Positions 1 through 11,140 of a stretch of 64,000 nucleotides of DNA are shown in pieces (the stretch's first letter is position 1; each line of letters begins with the position of its first letter). The stretch comes from Nymphaea colorata. Its lineage: Eukaryota > Streptophyta > Magnoliopsida > Nymphaeales > Nymphaeaceae. The notes below the pieces were generated by a model, which had not been told where the DNA came from, searched no databases, and saw only the letters and a program-made list of their open reading frames with translations. The position numbers and the translations under genes are program-made. Where the stretch lies: contig NC_045147.1 in assembly GCF_008831285.2 (NCBI RefSeq), positions 16,036,854 to 16,100,853 on the forward strand, read 5' to 3'.

Positions 1-1398
1 AAGTATTCATCTACAAACCTCCTCTAACTCTGAGTTTTACCACCTACCCAGGTGTGCAACCTACTGTGAGCCTCTGACTGTACATCTTGCCAATATGCAT
101 GTATAGAAATTTTAGGACTAATCACAGACACAAATACAAGGCCAATTGCAGATAAACAGCTTCTTCATGATTTATATTGTCAAGCACTAGAAGAGAAATA
201 ATACACCTGATGTCCAACTACCTTCCATATAAGTTCAGATCAACTATTTCCTGTACTTCAATGAAAAGAATATTATAACATACCAAATCTTGGCATATTC
301 ATCTTTTGCTGGAGCCACAAAGACATCTATAGGGAGTTACTTTGGATGTACTCGTAAACCTAAAATCCCAGTGATAGATATTTTTGCTTTTTCGCATTAC
401 AACCAAAATCTCTAGTTACTCCAAATCAGCACCCAATTAGCATCACAGTAACACCATAGGAAAGAATTTATGCATTCCAAAATCGGAGATGGGATCCAGA
501 AACATGCATCCTAAGAATTTTGGGAAGCCAGTATGCAATTTAGTTCAACTGCTTAGATCGACCATGCTTCATAATTTTTTTACCCTATGTTCAGCACCAT
601 TTTTTACTCTGTGCTGACCCTTATTTCAGGCTTTCAGCTATGCCCGGAGAAGATCAATACAATTAACAAAAACAGAAGCAGGAATCACAAACAACTCTTA
701 ACCAAGAACGGGCAAATCAGGACTCTGCTTATGTTCCTTGCATACAAGAGAAGTTCTACCAAGACGCTCCTGCAAACCTGCCTGTATACACTCAAGGATG
801 CACACACGCACGCATGCAGGCACTAATGTAACTCCCTGCTGAACTGGAAAGTTCAGAGTACCGTCTTCAAAATTTAAATGATACCATTATACTATCAAAA
901 AGAAAGTGACAATTAAACCACATGAAAATGGGTCACGAATCAAAGTTCTGCAAGATAAGCTCTCGAAAGGAGAACCCAACCAGCGACTGTCAGTTAACAA
1001 CTATCTTGCAACCACAAAAACACCCAGGGAACAAAAACAACCAAAATAAATAAGAGAAAAGAAAAAAAAAACAATACAATAGCCATTATGCAACCAAAGC
1101 AAACACCGAGAGGAAGGAAAAATAGATGCAAGGATGGGAATAGAAACAACTGGGAATAGAAACAACCGCGGCCACCCAATTGGACACACTCTGAGACGAT
1201 GCAGCTCGGGAGATAAAAAAAAAAAAGAAAAATGTTCACTACCCACAAGGCGGTTTTCCGTAGACGTTCAATTGGATACGAAAACTCGAAAATCTAAGAT
1301 ACAAAAAACCGCTAATCTTCGTAATGAAGTCACAATATGTACTAAAACAGATCACTGCATGAAACCAACGGCTAACAACAACAGGGGAAGTTGCTCAC
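1..1398 (-). other. probable intron 1 of the SPRTN-type gene (no exon seen)
   Basis: This AT-rich stretch follows the donor site of the SPRTN-type exon on the minus strand. I looked for the expected second exon, with a cysteine-glycine stretch and an HExxH zinc-protease motif, and did not find it. The remaining exons are therefore probably beyond position 1. Short open frames here have no family resemblance. Confidence 0.4.
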
Positions 1399-1532
1399 AG
1401 GGTCATGCGCCCGGAGCTCCACGTGACGAGGCAAGCACCGAGGATGTCCTCGAAGTAGAGGGCATTATAGTAGCAGAAGAGTTCGTGGATGTCTGGGTGT
1501 GGGTCTAAGACGTCCACCTCCATTAAATCCAT
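1399..1532 (-). CDS. SPRTN: SPRTN/Spartan-like DNA-protein-crosslink protease, first coding exon only (5' partial gene)
   Basis: Reading the minus strand from the ATG at 1532 (a second in-frame ATG is at 1523) gives about 44 residues that include DPHPDIHELFCYYNALYF and later WSSGRMTL. This is the start of the SprT-like domain: an acidic lead, a D-hydrophobic-x-x-L-F helix, a hydrophobic-F segment, then W-S-x-R-M-T-L, which in the family is followed directly by C-A-G. The frame stops being coding after RMT, exactly at a CT|GTGAGC donor (exon end 1399, phase 2). SPRTN proteases are known to digest DNA-protein crosslinks in the nucleus, using an HExxH zinc site and a C-terminal ubiquitin-binding finger; neither is visible here. 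The exon is too short for an ORF scan and is GC-rich. A mutated relic cannot be excluded without the missing exons. Confidence 0.72.
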
Positions 1533-3517
1533 TCGCGGCAAAAGGAGGAAGGTGGGTGGCGTTTCACAAGGAAAACGAAGGCAGGGTGGCGGTTGCTATT
1601 TTGTATTTTGCTGGCTTGCGGAGAGCTCGTCCCACCCTCACACAGACACACTTTTCCCTCCGCTCGCTGTTCCCTCTTTTCTTTTGGCTTCTTCGCTTGG
1701 TCAGCCACGAATCCTCCCCCGGCGTTCAATGATGTGATGTGTGGGTAGAAATTTATGGTGAAAAAGTAGGCCCTGTTCAATCTCGGTGACTTGCTTGCTT
1801 AAATGGAAGTGGATACATATCGTCTCAACTTAAAAATGATACTGAAACAATGAAACCTGTACCGTCATGTAAGATTTTCTGCGCCTTTCTCCAAATGCAT
1901 TTTGGACACATCGATAGGATTGTAAAAGGATGGAGCTTGTATCAAATCTAATGAATTAGATTCGAACAAGCTATTATCATCGTCATGCAAGATTTTTCTG
2001 CTCCCTAAAACATGCTGGACCCGTTGATAAGGCTGTACATCAAATCAGATCTAAATAGAGTGGATTCAGATCAAACGTTGATAGTACAAGGTTTGATTAA
2101 CTGGGTTTTTCCTAAACGAATTGAAAGTGCAGGATTCACAGAATACGAAACTCGATTCAAACGTTCACAAGTGGTGACATAGAACATGATATGCACTGCT
2201 GGAGATGCAACGTTAAACTGAAAATGAAAATCAAAACTGCCATATGCATATCGGTAATTTAGGCTTAATTTTCCGAAAATGGGATGACGATAATCTAAGT
2301 GAATTTATGATCCAACAACTATAATGGCGACTGTCTTCATTAATAACGATTCTGCAGCTCTGCTAACTCGTCACTTCGCAAGAGCAGATTCTAGTGAAAC
2401 GTCACTTTGCTTTTGAAATGCTGTTTGAATGATCTGGATTTTCTGATTATGCTACCCTCTTCCTTTTTCTTAATAATCGTATATACGTAAGATGCTGGAT
2501 CAATTTTAATGGGAGAACTATGTCTTTTTCCTTAGTTTTTGATTCATATCTAGGGACTATCTACAAAGCTTGGTTATGCTTTCTAATATATTAAATTGAA
2601 AATTATGAAACCAACGTAAAATTTTTCCCACACCATGCACACAAATCAAATGGCCTTCCGTGAATTTCTTAAGTAAATTGATTCTGGAAGATTTGTGGAT
2701 TTGTTTTCAATAATAATTGGTGGTAACCTTCAGCCACAAAATAATCGAACAATTAGTAATTAACCTGGCTGCTTTATGATCATGCTAATTGCATAATTAT
2801 CCAATTAAACGTTCATAATGTGCAGCAACAGAAGGCCCTCATGTTGGCTACAAATGACGCCAGAAAGTCTGCCATAGTTTGTCCCCAAAAACAAACAATT
2901 AAGAGAGATCAGAGGGAAGGGTGGTGCTGTCCACCAGTGACCTGCCATTTTATGGGAATTTCCGTTTACAACCATTGTTTTGCCACAATACCAAATATGA
3001 TATTTATCTTTTTAAGTTCTCAATACAGCTCTAACCTTTTTTCACAGTCATTGAATGAGTGTCGCAGTCAAATATAGGTTTCAGGTTAAATTGAATCACT
3101 TTGCTCCCCACAAAACTTAGCTTTTCATATTTGACATGGAAAGTTGAAAAGTACTATTATTTTGGTTAATTTTTTATGAATGATTTCTCAACATGGGGAC
3201 AACGGTAAAAATATGCCACTGTTAGCCCTATCAGCTGCAGTTGAATCTGAGGTAGATTCATTAAAAAAGTAACGATGAGTTATTTGTACAAGTTATAGAT
3301 TTCATTTCAGAAATTAAAATGTAATAACAATAATAATCTGCCGGGCGACCACTTTTTCAGCATAGACTACATAATACATTTTTTCTGCTTTTTACTAGAA
3401 AGAAAGACCTCAGATTTGATCATTTTCAAGATAATAATTCAATCCCACCCATTCTATATACTTGATTAATATTGCACGATCGAGGAAATGAGAAATGATC
3501 GATCCCGGCAATGAATT
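1533..3517. other. intergenic spacer between the SPRTN-like exon and the Rab gene
   Basis: The first 200 bases or so are GC-richer and pyrimidine-rich on the minus strand, and probably hold the promoter and leader of the SPRTN-like gene. The remainder is AT-rich without recognisable coding or repeat structure. The last hundred bases before 3518 should be the 3' UTR of the Rab gene. Confidence 0.4.
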
Positions 3518-4311
3518 TCACCAAGAAGCGCAACAATTCTGTCTTTTGGTGGCAGTGACTTCATCTATGATGAGTAGCCGCCGGCCGGAAGCCGGGAACT
3601 GGGATGCCAGGGAAGCAGCAATAATGGCTTCCTTCTTCCTCGCCTCCAGCCTGCGCTTGCTGATTACCTCGTGAATATTGGAGATCATGTGCATGAAGGC
3701 GTCCTCGACGTTCATGTTCTTCAGGGCGGAGGTCTCTATGAAGAGGAGGTCCTCCTTCTCCGCCAAACCCGCCCCCTCCTCGACACCGACTGCCCTTTGC
3801 TCCTCCATATCGGACTTGTTGCCGATGAGCATGACGACCATGGCGGGGTCTGTGTGCTGCCGCAGCTCGCTCAGCCATCTCTCCACGTTCTTGAAGGTTG
3901 CACGCTGAGTGATGTCATACACCAACAACGCCCCGAGTGCGCCCCGGTAGTAAGATGTTGTTATAGCTCTGAATCTACAGCGAAGATTTATTTTGGCAGT
4001 TCATTATTTGCTTTCCATCTGCAATTTCTTTGAGAGAACGAGAGGTTACCTTTAATTGGTTACCCTTTAATTCTTGAGAGAAAGAGAGGTTACCTTTCCT
4101 GGCCGGCTGTGTCCCAGATCTGCGCTTTAATGAGCTTGTCACCAATGGTGACCGTGCGGTTGGTGAACTCAACGCCGATGGTCGGTTTACTGTCCAGCCG
4201 GAAATCCTGACCGGAGAAGCGAGAGAGGAGGTTGGACTTGCCGACGCCCGAGTCCCCAACAAGCACAGCCTTGAAGAGATAATCACACTCATCATCCACT
4301 GTTTGAGCCAT
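3518..4311 (-). CDS. RABA6: Rab GTPase of the plant RABA (Rab11-like) group, RABA6 type; two exons
   Basis: Exons are 4311-4094 and 3974-3518 with a 119-bp GT-AG intron that splits the Arg codon after GQE. The product is 224 residues. All nucleotide-binding motifs are intact: GDSGVGKS at 19-26, the switch-I Thr in PTIGVEF at 43-49, WDTAGQE at 66-72, NKSD at 125-128 and ETSAL at 153-157. The C-terminus NCCASW is a CCxxx double-geranylgeranylation site at Cys220-221. [10 protein letters not shown] near the start, [14 protein letters not shown] and EVTAT before the tail point to RABA6 rather than RABA1-5. RABA proteins direct traffic between trans-Golgi/recycling endosomes and the plasma membrane. 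I chose the ATG at 4311, not 4341 or 4321, because [11 protein letters not shown] fits the family's short acidic start. The intron position after GQE is also typical of plant RABA genes. The RABA6 assignment is from remembered family features. Confidence 0.95.
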
Positions 4312-7300
4312 GCTTATATGCATAGATGAATCCCAATGCACAGACTAATTACAGGAAGTTTACTGATCAAGTGACAAAGGATTCAACAAGAGAATATAAA
4401 TACCAAAGGAAAGGAATCACTATACACTGATAGACATAGATTACAGAGATGAGTTGGATAGTTCTGTTTTTTTAATCTGAATTTTTAGGAAAACTTCAGG
4501 GGCCACGGTGTTGAATCTTCTCAATTAAGGATTTGACAAGGGTTGTCTTCTCTTATTATATTTTCTTGGTACTCTTGTCGTTGGTTATCCAGCAAGAGTG
4601 CTGTAGCCAGGCTAGACTGACTCAGGCCCGCTGTGGTGGGCCTAGGACAAGCCTACATTCACCGATAAATGAGATGAATACAGGAAGCTCTACATGTGAA
4701 CCAAAAGAAACGAGGGGTGTATGTGTGCTGGAATGACTTTCCGGATAACTGAGGTGCCATGTAAAACATATACATCGTTCAAGAATTGTACAAGGCATGA
4801 TCTAATAGATCTTGGATAGGGCCGGGGATCTCTTTTACTGGTAAGCCTATGATCATGGCGGCCCACTAGATGGACCATCCCCTAATAAATTTCAGATTTA
4901 TACCTTGAATATATACGATAAGATCCAAGGTTATCACAATGCAGCCTAAGGTTATAAATTAGGCTGAAATCAATCTGGGTGTGCTACGAAAGCACAAGGA
5001 GAGGCTCAACATCCAACGTGAAAATCCACCATGGGGAATCTGAATTGCACATTCACCGCTAATTAGCCATATATGAATTTGGACCAACCAGCTTTAGATC
5101 CACCTTAGGTTCAAGTCCACTCAGTGGCGCAGCCGGGATTTTTTTGGTTAAGAGGCACTTGATCAATTACTCATCCAGGTCTGGTTTAGGCACCGCATGT
5201 GGTTCAACCCTAATGTTAGAGTGTGGAGCATCATCCATACTTAGCAGACTTCTCTAATTTTCATGATTTTTTTGTAAGGGTATTTATGTATACCAAAATA
5301 TCAGTCAAGTGGGCAAGATAAAAACAACAACAACATATCCAAATGTGAAGGATCTATGTAGTTGGTGCTAGAACATGTGATGGATTATTTTTCGCTTTTC
5401 CTTGAGAACATGATCATGTGAATGCATAACCTCTTTATGAATGAGGACAAGAACCCAAATCATTTGGGTACACCAAAGTGGGTAACCTTATTAATGGTCA
5501 TGGCCTTACGTTTTGAAGCAGTTCAATAAGTTGAATCTACTTGTCTGTCACTCCACATATTTTGGTAAGCCCCTTCAAGCAATGAGAGATAGTATCAAAC
5601 GATTCAGCTACACAGTATTATAATCGTCGGTTTGTGAGGTACTAATATTTTATGTACATGGCTATATGCTACATAAAAGAACTTGTGGATGTTTTCTACC
5701 AATATGATATATTTAAAAAATTGATCCTAGCAGATGATCTTAAAATAAGTTTGGAAGCCAGTCGAGCACTATATAAATATAAGAAAGAAAAGTAGGCATG
5801 AAAGAAAGAAGACAAGAATATGTGAAAAAACTTTCCATGAAAGGGGCAAAGAATCATGGGGTGCGCAAATCCGCTGAGTAATAGACGAGACTACAACACC
5901 ACACATAATCTCAAAAAAGCAAAATAGGAAAAAGATACATACACCCACTTCTAATACTAAGATATATAACACAAAGTTAAGCCCTTAACGTATTACGTCC
6001 ATGAAGCCTCTACAAAGACCTCTCTCTCTCTCTCTCTCTCTAACTCTTTAGCATGATGAGTTCTGATGGAATATTTCTGTTCTCTCGTGTTGGTACACAC
6101 ACAAACACACACACACACCAGCACCAAAGAACTGAAATATTCCACCAGAAGTTTTCTACACGAGAGTATTAGGTTTTGTTTTAGAGAAAAATTTTCTCTA
6201 TAAGGAGACCTAACACGTGTGTGACCTCCAATAGAGGCAATGCAACCCCACAACGCTATCAATTTCTCCCACTAACCACATGAGTCGACCAGAGTTGGCG
6301 GATCATACTCATCACTATCATCCCCACTAACACCCTGTCATGTGTTTCTCTTAGTTTGGATGGGGCCTTTTCATCACTTGCGGATGAATATAAACCATTT
6401 CCAACTATAATAGCTAGTTTTCTAGAACATCTTCATACCTTAGCAATGGCCCAAATAAAATGGTAAAAAGAAATCATTACTAGGTGGATATATAGCACTG
6501 TGACAATCACAATGTACAAGTTCTGTAATTAAAGCTCATGTCTTGAAAGAATTTCTTTACCTTCAACAACTCAGGCTGGGTTTGACAGCCTTGAAATCTT
6601 ACAACTCAGGGTGATTTTTTATCTGAGTTAGATGAAAATCCACAACTTAACTACTTAAGCAAACAGTGAATTGTTAGATCCATGTTATCTTATGAAAACC
6701 ACATATCTGTGGTCCGAAGGGGATGGTAAGGTTCTAGCTTCTGACCCCATATCCGTGCTACAGAAAAAATATGAAACTGATGCTCTTCAAAAGAGCATCA
6801 ATGACGGTGTCGGTGAAAGCCACGTCGTTACTGTATTTTCGACAAATTTTATCACGTTGATAGTACTAAATGATGTTTTCTCTTCCTGTCAATGATCAAG
6901 AGTGAAGCTAAGAAATTTTCATTGTCGGGGCCAAACTATAGTTTCAAAACAGGAGCTGCAATTTAATTTTTCAAAATTTTTACGTAAGTTAAAACTAAAA
7001 TCTGAAAGTAAAACTTTTATTTTCCAAAAAACTGAGATGGGGTTCATGGCCCCTACCAGCACCCTCCCGCTTCTCTCCCTTTGCCTGTACCGTTGTTAAT
7101 GTTAGTAGTGACACTTTTTCGTTTCATCGTCGAAGCTTTATAAGTTTCGATGAATGTCATCTCGTTGGTGATAGCATCACCAACACTTTTTTTCTTGTCC
7201 AAGCGTTACAAACATATCCACGAGAGTAAATAGAGTCACTATTTCAACTTCGACAAGTCTTATCAGATGTGTCGATGAAATACAACAACTAAGCAACTCA

Positions 7301-7628
7301 TTTATATATATATATATATAACCAGATAGATGAACTTTTTTTTTTTTTATCATGCATCGTTAAAGGCCATTGCAAAGGCACAGTTTTCCATCATGGACAA
7401 AGCAAGTGCAGTTGCAAACACGCCTTCTATGACGTTTTCATCGACGCAAAGATTGAAAAAAAAAAAAAAATCTGGCCAAGTAGAGGTTATCTGGTAGCTG
7501 CAGTTTTTATGCGAGCCTAGAGAAAGCAATCCTACTGACAGAGAGATGAGACATAAACAGGGAATAAACGAAGACAGAAATGGAAAACATTTTATTTGGT
7601 AATATCTAACGCAATGGTGGCGTTGTAC
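4312..7628. other. intergenic, AT-rich, with simple repeats and repeat relics
   Basis: No gene is supported. A CT run lies at 6020-6041, a CA run at 6094-6118 and a TA run at 7303-7321. Near 6925-7020 there is a fragment of a dispersed repeat that recurs near 23.8 kb (see findings). The open frames are short, lack family resemblance and have no splice context. Confidence 0.5.
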
Positions 7629-7842
7629 GTTTCTCCACAAGCAAGCAAGAATAAATGTAACTGTTTGGAGTCATGCACATCAGTTGTTCGATGAAATGCC
7701 TCCAAGAGCTGTTAGTCCATGGAAAGTTTCTCCACAAGCAAGTAAGAATGAAATCTAACTGTTTTGGGTCATGTGCATCAGTTGTTCGATAAAATGCTTC
7801 GAACAGCTATTAGTTCATGGATCTTCACAAGCAAGTATGAAT
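7629..7842 (+). repeat. 97-bp tandem duplication (two copies plus a partial third), possibly PPR-gene derived
   Basis: Copies begin at 7629 and 7726, each with GTTTCTCCACAAGCAAG, and a third partial copy begins near 7821. Each full copy contains a frame reading HQLFDEM or HQLFDKM followed by a conserved Trp, which resembles the helix of a plant pentatricopeptide-repeat motif. The period is 97 bp, not a multiple of three and not the 105 bp of a PPR unit, so this is a DNA duplication of a decayed fragment rather than a working gene. Confidence 0.6.
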
Positions 7843-9424
7843 GAGGAAAGCTTCGCTACATGGAAGTAAGAATGTGCAAGAGGATGCATAAGCCTCAAAC
7901 TGACATGCTTAGTCTAGTGTTTCGTCAGCATAGGAAGGTTTGCCCTGAACCACGACCCTTCTTTCTTGTAATTTTTTCATGTTCAGGAGGAACCATAGGA
8001 TCAGTATTCATGGTGCTGGACGTCCCCTGCCATAAAGTTGAAACACAGAATCAGTATTTTGGAGAAAATCATTTTCTATCGAAAAATTCATAGAGCAAAA
8101 AAAAAATATATACAAAATCACCAAAAGAAACAAATGGTTTCTAGTGAATGTAATTAAACCATGCATCAAATCTAATATTTCTTGCTGTATAATTCGATTG
8201 GAAGGAAGGGCTTTTTTTCTTGGCAAGGCTGATTTAAAATTTCATCTAAGATCTTTTTCCATGTCAATCAGATATATTTTGTGTACCTATCAAACATGGT
8301 TATAGCTATTTATTTTTCTTTGTTCTTTGTCAAACAACGGTTTCTTTTATTCTTGCTCTTTTTGAACCTTGGACAATTATTTTATATTATGTGCAAGAGA
8401 ACCATGTTAACAAATCTAGATTGAGATTTAAACCTTGACGGCAATTCTTGTGTTTAACTTCTTTATATTGAGACCTATCACAGTCTTTTGTCACAAATCA
8501 GAGACACCCTTTCACCTTACATCTTCCTCGACAACATGTCACATCTTTCTACTTCAACACACGACTAGGATTAAAATTCTAGTTATCTAGCAAAAGCTCA
8601 GCCAAAGTAACATAGCAGCTCCACTTTGAACACCATCTTGATTGTTAACAGTTCAGTTAAATGCTCTGCAATAGAATTTCCTTCTTAAGCTTGGGGTTCA
8701 CCACCCGCTCAATGGAAAAGACTTTGTTCCATATTATCTTCCTTTCATAAAGGTCTTTCGTTGTTTTTGACAATATTTACATGGTTATCTTTGCTGAAAA
8801 ATGTTGGAATGGTTTATCATCCAACTGCTGATAAATAACATAAATCACCTTTCAATCTAACAACTTCCATTCACTGTTCATTGTTCTTTTCAGTTCTCAA
8901 TCCCTTCAGAAGGGATGTACATAAAACATCCTTATAATCAAATAGATCTTCTATTTTTCCTTTCCAAATAATCTAATAATCTTGATTGAAGCAATTCATT
9001 TGACCAACTGTCAAATTTATCTCATATGACCCAAGAAGAGAGTGCCAACCTCTCTCTCGCACACCCAATTCTGGAAAACATCTTTTTTCTGGATTTTGTG
9101 AGAATAAATTGACAACTACTCAAAAACACCACAAATATATGGAAGGAAATAAAGGCAAAGTTCAAAGAGGAGAGAAAATTTCTGTGAGAAAACATTCAAT
9201 TTAAGAGGGCGTTTGTTTGAGGTTGAAATACTGTAGAGAGGCAAACGCCAGAAAAAATTACGCTAGAAATGGGCCCATCCTGGTTGAAAGTTACCAAGGG
9301 CTCCGACTTTTTACTGAGGCAAATTTAGCCTGGCCACGGGCACTTCTTCCAAACGTCTCGTGTCCCCATCGACATTGCTTCGGCCTGAGCAGCAGCTTCC
9401 TTCGAACGTCCGGTGACAGGTAAC
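7843..9424. other. intergenic, AT-rich
   Basis: I see no gene, no RNA gene and no repeat with clear borders in this stretch. It lies downstream, on the minus strand, of the OVATE pseudogene. The missing C-terminal half of the OVATE domain is not here in any frame. Confidence 0.4.
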
Positions 9425-9800
9425 TTCAGCCATCTCCTTCTCCCTGATTATCTCCATCATTGGTTTCATAAAATCATGGTATGGGTCCCTCGATCGCTTC
9501 ACTACGGCGAAGCTCTCCTTCACCTTCCCGTCGAACGCACGCGGCAGAATCCACCGGAAACAGCACATCCACGCCGGCGAGATGGCAGCGCGGCCGGTGC
9601 CGCGGCGGGACTTGGCGGGCTTCCGCCTCCCCGACGACCTCTGATCCCGCAAGGCGGCTCCTGGATAGTCAGGAGGTGGTTTTGGAAGAAGTCGGAGGAG
9701 AAGCGTCTCTGTTTCATCCTCTTCGCTGCTGAACCAGCAGGACTCAGCCGTAGAGTTGCTGCGCCTCCGGCTCCTTGAGGAAGCCTTCCGCTCCTGACAT
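9425..9800 (-). pseudogene. OVATE family protein (OFP) pseudogene, truncated in the OVATE domain
   Basis: On the minus strand one frame reads a Ser/Arg-rich stretch, then SCWFSSEEDETETL, then basic residues and KVKESFAVVKRSRDPYHDF, MKPMMEIIREKEM. The acidic SSEEDETETL block and the AVVK-x-S-x-DPY-x-DF-x-x-S/P-M-x-E-M-I start of the OVATE (DUF623) domain are hallmarks of plant OFPs, which are transcriptional repressors acting with TALE homeodomain proteins. Two defects are visible. The second half of the domain, with its LL-x-x-F/Y-LSLNSP core, is absent after the Glu at 9425 in all three frames. The conserved frame also has no ATG at its beginning: the only suitable ATG, at 9800, is in a different frame, as if one base had been gained or lost. 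The frame itself stays open through non-OVATE sequence to 9311. The region is far GC-richer than its surroundings, as OFP genes usually are. Confidence 0.72.
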
Positions 9801-10920
9801 ATGCCCTCATGCCCTGGCTCCTCGCCCTTCTCTAAGGGGCCAAGAAGTAGAAGCCCTACGAAGACGCCGTGGAAGCCGGAGGGCAGGGGCCGGACGGAGG
9901 AAATGATTTGATGGCAAAGCGTTTGATGGATTGATGAGCATACTACGAGCTTGGCGTTTCATGTTAATGGCTTGTGGCGCATGTGTCCGATGGGAAAATT
10001 CCAATTAGTTGCTGAGAATCAACGCATCCTCCACGACGAGCAGGCATGGATGAATTTAACGTCGGGCCTGCCTCTCGGCTCTCCGGCGGCTCTGAATTGG
10101 GAGACCTCAAAGCGTATAACTTCATGTTTTTTTTTGTTATTCTCTCTGTACGTAGAGTAAAACACACACATGCACAACAGCCATCTTATATATTAATTTT
10201 CGATTTTGATATATAAAGTAATTTTTTTATATATTAATCAAGTAATGGTTTCGATTTCTTATATATTAATTTCCGATTTCGATATATAAACCTTGAGCTG
10301 CACCAAAATAAAAATCAGCAGACATCTGTGTTAAATTTTTATTTCATTTAAAAGTTGTTAAACAAAACGTATGTGATTATTGTTTACCAATATATTTTGG
10401 CTGCTCATCTACAACTGTTTTTATCCCCCTTCCTTAACCAACAAACACTTAAAATTTTCTCTAGCTCAACTTTTTATGGTTCATCAAACCCACCTCATTC
10501 TAGGATGAGGTGAAACTTCCTTTCTCCCAATGGAATTTTCTCATGGTAAAATTTTGCTTCTAAATCAGGAAAAACAATCAAACGCTACCTAAGGGATAAA
10601 ACTACACGAGAAAACAATCCGCAAGAAAAAGAAAAGAGAGAGATTACACTAAATACCTGCAAATCCCAACAAAGCTATAAAAGATTACACTGAATAATAC
10701 TAGCTTTCAAATGAAATGAACTAATAATGCTGGCATGTCCATTAACTATCTGAAAATATAATTGTCATTGCTTCCTGCAATTTCGATTATAGAGTTTTCT
10801 AGTTTTGTTTGCAGAAAAGGTTCCTCTGTATACTCACTGATGGCCACTGGATTTCTTTCAAATCGAGCAATAAAAAATGAACAAATCACAGGCTAAGTTT
10901 CATGGGCCAACTCAAATGCA
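9801..10920. other. intergenic, AT-rich
   Basis: The first 150 bases are still GC-rich and may be the leader of the OVATE pseudogene. Two related segments sharing ATATATTAATTT-C-CGATTTCGATATAT occur near 10180-10225 and 10260-10290, suggesting a small local duplication. No gene is seen. Confidence 0.35.
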
Positions 10921-11140
10921 GCGAATAGATTTGATGGGCTGATCTTTGTTCTGGGCGACCGAGCGAAACTACGTTCCTGCCGGGATAGACAAAACCCGCC
11001 AAAAATAGCAAAATCCTTACCGCCCGCCGCCCCTTTGGTGTGCTCCTGCCGAATCATACCTCTTTTCCTTCTTCACCTCTGAGCCTGGTGCTAGTGCCGC
11101 TAGGCCCGCTACTCTTTCTCGAGAACAGTGAGTGCTGCCT
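10921..11140 (+). promoter_or_regulatory. probable promoter and untranslated first exon of PUR7
   Basis: A GC-rich island (CCCGCC runs, then C/T-rich leader) sits in AT-rich DNA 2.4 kb before the PUR7 start codon. A good donor, GAACA|GTGAGT, lies near 11127-11130. A matching acceptor, GCTGAAACAG, lies 21 bases upstream of the PUR7 ATG. I infer a non-coding exon here spliced over a 2.3-kb leader intron. No canonical TATA box was recognised. Confidence 0.35.

Noticed and set aside
1134..1780. Several plus- and minus-strand frames of 77-124 codons around the SPRTN-like exon
   Set aside because: They are other-frame shadows of the SPRTN exon and its GC-rich leader; none has a domain or splice context.
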